44,515 nucleotides of DNA, taken from positions 1-44,515 of the forward strand of contig JAPKYZ010000042.1 in the NCBI GenBank assembly GCA_026394055.1. The letters run 5' to 3'. Below the pieces are notes generated by a model. It searched no databases. It was not told where the DNA came from and saw only the letters and a program-made list of their open reading frames with translations. Shown piece by piece: positions 39,511 to 44,515 of this stretch; the first letter of the stretch is position 1, and each line of letters starts with the position of its first letter. The position numbers and the translations under genes were made by a program. The DNA is from Acidobacteriota bacterium. GTDB taxonomy: Bacteria; Acidobacteriota; Terriglobia; Bryobacterales; Bryobacteraceae.

Positions 39511-40383
39511 ATGCCAAAACACGCTGTCGTCATCGGCCGCGCCGGGCAACTGGGTACGGAGCTGGTCCGCGAGTTTTCAGCGCGCGGTTGGACCGTCACC
39601 GGGTTTGACCGTCGTGCCCTCAACATCACCGATCCGGTCGCCGTTGAACAATGTCTGGCCGCCGCGGAGCCGGATGTCGTGCTCAATGCCGCCGCCTACA
39701 ATCAGGTGGATGTGGCCGAAAGTGAGCCGTTGGCCGCCTACATGGTGAACGGCCTGGCCGTCCGCAATCTGGCCGTCGCCTGCCGCCAGGCCGATGCCCA
39801 GCTGGTCCACTTTTCCACCGACTACGTGTTTGACGGCACCGTCGGGCGGGCCTATCTCGAAACCGACGCGCCGCACCCGTTGAGCGCCTACGGCGTCTCG
39901 AAGCTGGCGGGCGAGTTCTACGCGCGAGCGTATGAAGACCGCAATTTGGTGGTGCGCACCTGCGGCGTCTTCGGACCGGCCGGACGCCATACCGCGCGGG
40001 GCAACTTTGTCGAGATGATGCTGCGGCTGGCGGGTCAGCAGCAGACCTCAAACCAGCCGATCCGGGTGGTGGAAGATCACGTGGCGTCTCCCACCTATGC
40101 TCCGGAGCTGGCGCGCCTCACCGCCGATCTGGTGGAGCGCGGCCTCACCGGCGTGGTGCACGGGGGCGGGGAAGTGCCCGTCTCCTGGTACGACTATGCG
40201 CGGCTGATCTTCCGCTGTGCGGGTTTGGACCCGGTGCTGAAGGCGACCAACGAGCGTGAATACCGCACGGCCGCCAAGCGGCCCAAGTACTCGGCGCTGG
40301 CCAATGGCGTGGCTCGGGCGGCGGGCATTGCTCCGATGCCTGATCTTGAGACGTGCGTGCGGCGTTACTTGGAGTTGCGCTAA
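39511..40383 (+). CDS. rmlD: dTDP-4-dehydrorhamnose reductase
   Basis: This 290-aa short-chain dehydrogenase of the RmlD family performs the last step of dTDP-L-rhamnose synthesis, reducing the 4-keto group with NAD(P)H. Seen: VIGRAGQLGTELVREF (Rossmann start), NAAAYNQVDVAESEP, FSTDYVFDG, and the catalytic Tyr-Lys pair in LSAYGVSKLAGE. rmlA, rmlB and rmlC are not in this window, so a different nucleotide sugar or a stand-alone role is possible. The start is ATG 39511, with TATTCT (39490-39495) 15 bases upstream and no Shine-Dalgarno sequence. tdk follows after a 17-bp tandem repeat. Confidence 0.88.
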   Translation: MPKHAVVIGRAGQLGTELVREFSARGWTVTGFDRRALNITDPVAVEQCLAAAEPDVVLNAAAYNQVDVAESEPLAAYMVNGLAVRNLAVACRQADAQLVHFSTDYVFDGTVGRAYLETDAPHPLSAYGVSKLAGEFYARAYEDRNLVVRTCGVFGPAGRHTARGNFVEMMLRLAGQQQTSNQPIRVVEDHVASPTYAPELARLTADLVERGLTGVVHGGGEVPVSWYDYARLIFRCAGLDPVLKATNEREYRTAAKRPKYSALANGVARAAGIAPMPDLETCVRRYLELR

Positions 40384-40417
40384 ATGATGGAAGTGATGCA
40401 GTGATGGAAGTAATGCA
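40384..40417 (+). repeat. 17-bp tandem duplication between rmlD and tdk
   Basis: Two adjacent 17-base units (40384-40400 and 40401-40417), both of the form xTGATGGAAGTxATGCA, match at 15 of 17 positions. The unit is not a multiple of three, so it multiplies ATG codons in different frames right at the tdk start and places a GGAAG ten bases before ATG 40404. Confidence 0.6.
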
Positions 40418-41012
40418 CGGGTCCATGGGCTGGATCGAGGTGGTGTGCGGGCCCATGTTTTCCGGGAAGAGTGAAGAGCTGATCCGCCGCCTGCGCCGCG
40501 CCAAGATCGCCCGCAAGCGCGTGGAAGTCTTCAAGCCTCAATTGGACGACCGGTATTCGAAGGACGAGATCGTGTCGCACTCCGACGCGCGGCTGAAAAG
40601 CGAAGTGGTGGCGAGCGCCGCCGAGATCCTGCAACGCCTGGATTGGCGGACGCAGGTGGTGGGCATTGATGAAGCCAACTTTCTGGGTGAAGGCTTAGTC
40701 GCGGTCGCCAGCCAGTTGGCCGATTCCGGCAAGCAGGTGCTGATTGCGGGTCTCGACACGGATTACATGGGCCGGCCATTTGCGCCGATCCCCGAGTTGC
40801 TGTGTCTGGCCGAATCGATCACCAAGACGCTGGCCATCTGCATGCGGTGTGGCAATCCGGCCAAACATACGCAGCGGCTGGTGGATTCGGGCGACCTGAT
40901 CGTGGTGGGAGCCATGGGCGCCTACGAAGCCCGCTGCCGCCGCTGCTTTGAGCCCGGTGTGCCCAAGCAGGAGATGTTGCCCTTCACGCAGCCCGGCGCG
41001 CGCAACTCCTAA
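40404..41012 (+). CDS. tdk: Thymidine kinase
   Basis: This enzyme of about 202 aa phosphorylates thymidine with ATP in pyrimidine salvage. Seen: P-loop GPMFSGKS (16-23), KRVEVFKPQLDDRY, VVGIDEANFLGEG with the Walker B-like acid, GLDTDYMGRPF, and the zinc site formed by CMRCG and CRRCF. The start lies in a tandem repeat: ATG 40404 has GGAAG ten bases upstream, while ATG 40413 and 40425 also keep the core (the last giving MGWIEVVCGPMF). It is probably co-transcribed with rmlD, 20 bp upstream. Confidence 0.95.
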   Translation: MEVMHGSMGWIEVVCGPMFSGKSEELIRRLRRAKIARKRVEVFKPQLDDRYSKDEIVSHSDARLKSEVVASAAEILQRLDWRTQVVGIDEANFLGEGLVAVASQLADSGKQVLIAGLDTDYMGRPFAPIPELLCLAESITKTLAICMRCGNPAKHTQRLVDSGDLIVVGAMGAYEARCRRCFEPGVPKQEMLPFTQPGARNS

Positions 41013-41059
41013 CTGGCTCCGGACTCCTATGCCGCCCAACTGGCGGCTGCGCACTGCAT

Positions 41060-42907
41060 TCAATAATCAATCAGCGAGGGCGGCGAATCCGGAGGCCGCG
41101 CTGCGTCGGGCCGGGGCAGTAGACGCCGAATGGAGGCCCAGCCGCCCAGGCGCACGAGTCCGGGAATGGCCAGGTGCTGGGTCCAGTCCGCGCTGCCAAC
41201 ATCGGTCCCGGTCACGGTGCCGCCCAAGGTGACCGGCACCGGCGCCAGGGCGGTGGCCGTGGCGCACCACCAATACGAGTCCTGATCGCAAACCAGCGTT
41301 ACGGGCTGCCCGCGATCGGTGGCCGCGGCGGCCAAGGCGGTCATGATGTCTTGCACGCGTGCGGCATCGTCGGAGCGATGGAAGGTCAGATGATCGCCGC
41401 GCAGGGGCTCACGCGCGGTGACGGCCTGGCCGGTCTGATAGACATCGATCAGCAGCAAGCGGGAGCTGCGGGACAACCAGAGGCCGGCGAGTTTCAGGGC
41501 CGCGCCGGATTCGGCGCCAGAGCGGGTGGCCACCACGGTGGTGCCTTCTCCCGGTCCGTTCAGCCAGCGCGCCGGGATGCGCTCGCCCGCGCCGTCCCGT
41601 TCCAGCACTTGCCTGTTCCCCACGTTGTAGCTGGTGACGTGGCGTGGCCATTGCGCGCCAATGGTGGCGCGGAGCGCTTCACGGAGAGTCTCGCGCGGCA
41701 GTTCCTGCACCTGGAGCTGGGCCATGGTCTTCCACTGCTCAAAGATCTCTTTGGGGCCACCGGCCACCTGCCCGCCCACCGCGGAACCGGGCTTGATCGG
41801 CTCATCGAGCAGCAGCGCCTCCGGCGGCAGCTGCGTGGGCCGCTCCTGCATCTTGTCAACGCCAGGCATGCGCGCTCTCAGATGCCGGTGGAGGAAGGCA
41901 TAAACGCCCGCCCGGCTGGCATGGTTGTAGTTGTGCGGCGCATCGACGTGGTGCAGCGTCACCCGGTCCTGCGCGCCGTAGAGATGATAGATGCTCCGGA
42001 TGGCGGGGAACTCCTCATCGGGCGTGTGTTTGGTCCAATCCTTGGTGGAAGAGACCAGCATCATGGGCCGCGGCGCCACCAGGGCGGCGATCTCGACGTT
42101 GTTGGTGCCGATGCGGAGGCCGGGCGCCATCTCACAAGCGTCGTCCCCCTGGAAGTTGGCCGAGACCATGTCCACTGGCACGGAGACGCGGATGCGATCT
42201 TCCACCGCTGCCAGCAGGATAGTCTGCGTGCCGCCGCCGGAGGCTCCGGTGACGGCCAAGCGCCGGGGGTCCACTTCAGGGAGCGATTGAAGAAAGTCGA
42301 GTGCGCGGATGCAGTTCCACAGCTGCAGGCCCAGCGGGGAGAAGGCCCACCGGCGCTCCTCCGCGGAATCGCCGAAATCGTGGCGCAATTGGCGGGTGTC
42401 GTTGTAGCCCACCATGTCGTGGGCAAAGGCCACAAAACCTTGGCGCGCGAGATTTGCCGCCAGCGCCGGGACCGAATAGTCCTCCGCCTGATGAGCACGG
42501 CCATGTTTCCAGTGCCCGTGGGCAATCAACACTGCGGCGGCACGCGGCCCGCGGTGCAACGGTGTGTAGAGATTGCCGGCCAGAAAGAATCCGAGCAGGG
42601 GTTGCAGCACCACCTTCTCGACAGCGTACCCGTCGTGTTCCTGGCGGGCGCTGCGTTGCGCCAGCAGAGGCGTCTTCGGCGGCAGGGGCAACAGCCCGGC
42701 GGACGCAAGAATCTGCTGCCGCAGCTCCGCCCGGCGGCCATTCCATTCGGCGGCGGACCGGTAGGGATGGGCCGAAAAGTGGGTCTTGGTGTGCGCCTGA
42801 TCGAGATTGCGCAAATCTCCAAAGTCGGCCGGCATCGCGGAAATCGCCCATAGCGTCGCTAGCGCTACGGTTCGCTGAGCTACCTGGATGGACCGCTGAA
42901 CTCTCAC
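41060..42907 (-). CDS. Exported acetylxylan-esterase-like alpha/beta hydrolase
   Basis: About 615 aa. The N-terminal segment (TVALATLWAISAMPA) is a likely signal peptide. The alpha/beta-hydrolase domain shows LIAHGHWKHG, GFVAFAHDMVGYND, the nucleophile elbow VTGASGGGTQ, an acid in SSTKDWTKHTPDEEF and the His in DAPHNYNHASR. The pattern resembles the acetylxylan esterase/dienelactone-hydrolase-like proteins common in Acidobacteria and Planctomycetes. The C-terminal 250 residues form a second, unrecognised domain with an RGDHLTFHRSDDAA segment. It probably removes acyl groups from polysaccharides. The start is uncertain: GTG 42907 or 42910 precede the signal peptide, and TTG 42943 is also possible; none has a good Shine-Dalgarno sequence. 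Confidence 0.75.
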   Translation of the reverse strand: MRVQRSIQVAQRTVALATLWAISAMPADFGDLRNLDQAHTKTHFSAHPYRSAAEWNGRRAELRQQILASAGLLPLPPKTPLLAQRSARQEHDGYAVEKVVLQPLLGFFLAGNLYTPLHRGPRAAAVLIAHGHWKHGRAHQAEDYSVPALAANLARQGFVAFAHDMVGYNDTRQLRHDFGDSAEERRWAFSPLGLQLWNCIRALDFLQSLPEVDPRRLAVTGASGGGTQTILLAAVEDRIRVSVPVDMVSANFQGDDACEMAPGLRIGTNNVEIAALVAPRPMMLVSSTKDWTKHTPDEEFPAIRSIYHLYGAQDRVTLHHVDAPHNYNHASRAGVYAFLHRHLRARMPGVDKMQERPTQLPPEALLLDEPIKPGSAVGGQVAGGPKEIFEQWKTMAQLQVQELPRETLREALRATIGAQWPRHVTSYNVGNRQVLERDGAGERIPARWLNGPGEGTTVVATRSGAESGAALKLAGLWLSRSSRLLLIDVYQTGQAVTAREPLRGDHLTFHRSDDAARVQDIMTALAAAATDRGQPVTLVCDQDSYWWCATATALAPVPVTLGGTVTGTDVGSADWTQHLAIPGLVRLGGWASIRRLLPRPDAARPPDSPPSLIDY

Positions 42908-43119
42908 CACCGTACTAGTGATGACTCCGCCTTCGGGGAGCAAGGTTACGCTAGCTGCATACAGGCGTCAATCGAATTGGGGCGAGCGCCGGGCGGCGCG
43001 GCCGGGAGCATTCTACGTGAATTTGAAACCCGCCCCACTTCAGCGGCGTCCCTTTACGCAACGATCTTATGCGCCAGCATCGCTGGTAACGCTAAGATAT
43101 GAAGGAGGATTAACCAACC

Positions 43120-44016
43120 ATGAGTGACCCGGGATACCCCCCCCAATACCCCTATGCCGTGCAAGACGGCGGAGCGGGCACGTCAACCAAAGTCGCGGTG
43201 CTGATCGGCGCCGTCATCGCGTTGCTGGCCGCGAATTTGTTTTTGTACTTCCGGCTGGAAGATGTTCGGGCGGATGTGGCCAAGCTGCGCGAAGCTTCAT
43301 CCCGCGACGTGGCCTCGGTCCGGGAAGCGGCCGCTGTCAGCGCGCAAGCCCAGCGCCGCACGGTGGAATCATTAAGCGATCAGCTGGAAGTGGCCAAGCG
43401 CCAGGCCAACATGGCCGCTGGCCAAGCCAAGATCGACGCCACCAAGCGCGCCGAAGAGCTGGCGGCCAAGCTTTCCACTGAGCAGGAGAAGCAGAAGCAG
43501 ATGGTGGCGCAGGAGTTCTCGAACGTCAAGGCCAACGTGGCCGCCACCGAGACCAAGCTGGGCGAGACCATCAAGACCGAGACCGGCAAAGTGGACGCCA
43601 AAGTGGACGCGACGCGCCTCGATCTGGAAAAGACCGTCGCGGACCTTAAGCGGGTCACCGGCGACCTGGGCATCACCAGCGGCCTGGTGGCCACCAACTC
43701 ATCTGAGCTGGCCAAGTTGAAGGCTTTGAACGACCGCAACTACTTTGAGTTCAACCTGGGCAAGACCAAAGCTCCGCAGCGCGTGGGTGACATCACCATC
43801 CTGCTGAAGAGGGCCGACGCCAAGAAGAACCGCTACACCATTGAAGTGGTGGCCGACGACAAGACTTCTGAGAAGAAGGACAAGACCATCAACGAGCCGG
43901 TGCAGTTCCTGGTGGCCGGTGCCCGTCAGCCCTACGAGATCATCGTGAATGAAGTCGGCAAGGACAAAATCGTGGGCTACCTGGCCACGCCCAAGGTCCG
44001 CGAGCCGCGCAAGTAG
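43120..44016 (+). CDS. Membrane-anchored coiled-coil protein
   Basis: 298 aa. A short Pro/Tyr-rich N-terminus (DPGYPPQYPYAVQ) is followed by one membrane helix (about 24-44, VAVLIGAVIALLAANLFLYF). A long coiled coil rich in Ala, Lys, Glu and Arg runs from about 45 to 200, and a C-terminal beta-rich domain (residues 210 to 298: YFEFNLGKTKAPQRVGDITI, RYTIEVVADDK, YEIIVNEVGKDKIVGYL) follows. I do not know its function. It has the clearest Shine-Dalgarno of the right end (GGAGG at 43104-43108, 11 bases before the ATG). A TAAGAT box lies just upstream, and a strong terminator follows. It is divergent from the hydrolase gene across 212 bp in which I see nothing else. Confidence 0.7.
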   Translation: MSDPGYPPQYPYAVQDGGAGTSTKVAVLIGAVIALLAANLFLYFRLEDVRADVAKLREASSRDVASVREAAAVSAQAQRRTVESLSDQLEVAKRQANMAAGQAKIDATKRAEELAAKLSTEQEKQKQMVAQEFSNVKANVAATETKLGETIKTETGKVDAKVDATRLDLEKTVADLKRVTGDLGITSGLVATNSSELAKLKALNDRNYFEFNLGKTKAPQRVGDITILLKRADAKKNRYTIEVVADDKTSEKKDKTINEPVQFLVAGARQPYEIIVNEVGKDKIVGYLATPKVREPRK

Positions 44017-44045
44017 TCTGCGCCACTAGCTACGTTCTGTACATT

Positions 44046-44088
44046 CGGGCCGCCGCCAGCCAACTGGTGCGCGGCCCGATTTGTTTTT
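44046..44088 (+). terminator. Rho-independent terminator
   Basis: CGGGCCG (44046-44052) pairs with CGGCCCG (44072-44078), with an inner CAG/CTG pair, followed by ATTTGTTTTT. It ends the coiled-coil protein transcript. Confidence 0.88.
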
Positions 44089-44186
44089 GTCGCCATCCGC
44101 CCCTGAAGAATTCCTGTTGAACCGAATTCCGCAACTTTTGCGGGGGTATTCTCGTCTATTCCGGTGTAGAGAGAGACAGAACAAAA

Positions 44187-44515
44187 ATGAGCTGGAAGCC
44201 GGAAAAGTTTCGTGCTGGTTCGGAGGAGATGGGTGCTTTGGCGATGGTGGCGGCCAATGGCACGTCCTTCCTGGCCGGGGTGATGGCGTTGTGGAGCCTC
44301 ACGGCAGGCCTGGGTTTGACACAAACGTTTGCTGTGGAAGACGGGCTGTTTTCCAGCTGGATGGTTTGGGCGGTGCTGGCAGCCGCCTTTCATTGGGTGG
44401 CGGGTGAAGTGGCGCGCGTGACCGGTGTGGAACGCGTAGGCCCCAAATTTTTCCTGATGAATGGCTTGCGGATGGCGGATCGGCGCCTGGCCGCCGTACC
44501 GGTGCCGCATGACCG
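44187..44515 (+). CDS. Membrane protein, cut by the window edge
   Basis: The frame is open from ATG 44187 (opening SWKPEKFRAGSEEMGALAMV) to the end of the window, 109 codons. Two hydrophobic segments are visible, GTSFLAGVMALWSLTAGLGL and WMVWAVLAAAFHWVAGEVA. The product is not recognised and its C-terminus is missing. A purine-rich GAGAGAGAC stretch, ending about nine bases before the ATG, may act as ribosome binding site. Confidence 0.6.
   Translation, partial: MSWKPEKFRAGSEEMGALAMVAANGTSFLAGVMALWSLTAGLGLTQTFAVEDGLFSSWMVWAVLAAAFHWVAGEVARVTGVERVGPKFFLMNGLRMADRRLAAVPVPHD

Overview
The window reads as ordinary chromosome of a GC-rich, Gram-negative-type bacterium. I infer an Acidobacteriota member close to Bryobacterales/Solibacter relatives. 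The grounds are a TonB/Oar-type outer-membrane receptor, several secreted proteins of acidobacterial style (ankyrin, InlB-like repeat, copper amine oxidase), many very short or absent 5' leaders, and intergenic repeats that translate to a PLADARGS-like string. This placement rests on gene style, not on a marker-gene comparison. No plasmid, prophage, CRISPR or biosynthetic island is visible.

Layout. 1-335 holds what looks like the end of a mobile element and a long inverted repeat. 336-7921 carries an ankyrin protein, a class V aminotransferase divergent from the helicase gene hrpB, an unrecognised 357-aa protein, a small zincin-type metallopeptidase and deoB. 7884-8738 is a toxin-antitoxin patch: a solitary HicB-like antitoxin facing a VapBC-type pair. 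A secreted phosphodiesterase and tpiA follow. 11236-15092 is a tight four-gene operon with overlapping genes (acyl-CoA carboxylase beta subunit, AtuA, AtuA C-terminal-like domain, enoyl-CoA hydratase), resembling part of the acyclic terpene/branched acyl-CoA route. 15196-19660 couples a penicillin-acylase-family hydrolase to a TonB receptor. A secreted InlB-repeat protein and smc diverge from a 364-bp, highly structured intergenic region. Next come a copper amine oxidase, a VOC dioxygenase-like protein, ychF, a flagellar-rod-like miniprotein, an orphan RND adaptor, an ankyrin/CxxCH/squalene-cyclase-like fusion protein, a 1-Cys peroxiredoxin and tRNA-Arg(CCG). The right end has a three-gene aat operon, a 757-aa unrecognised membrane protein divergent from a DUF4159 gene, rmlD-tdk, an acetylxylan-esterase-like hydrolase, a membrane-anchored coiled-coil protein and a cut-off membrane protein gene.

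What stands out is mostly between genes. There are two dispersed repeat families: a 25-bp family with at least five, probably six copies, and a long inverted repeat present twice. There is also a double REP-like palindrome, a row of palindromes about 20 bp apart between smc and the InlB-repeat gene, and a hairpin that would bury the smc ribosome binding site. I found no clear new multi-gene system. The best candidates for follow-up are the smc leader, the repeat families, the 757-aa membrane protein and the ankyrin/CxxCH/cyclase fusion.
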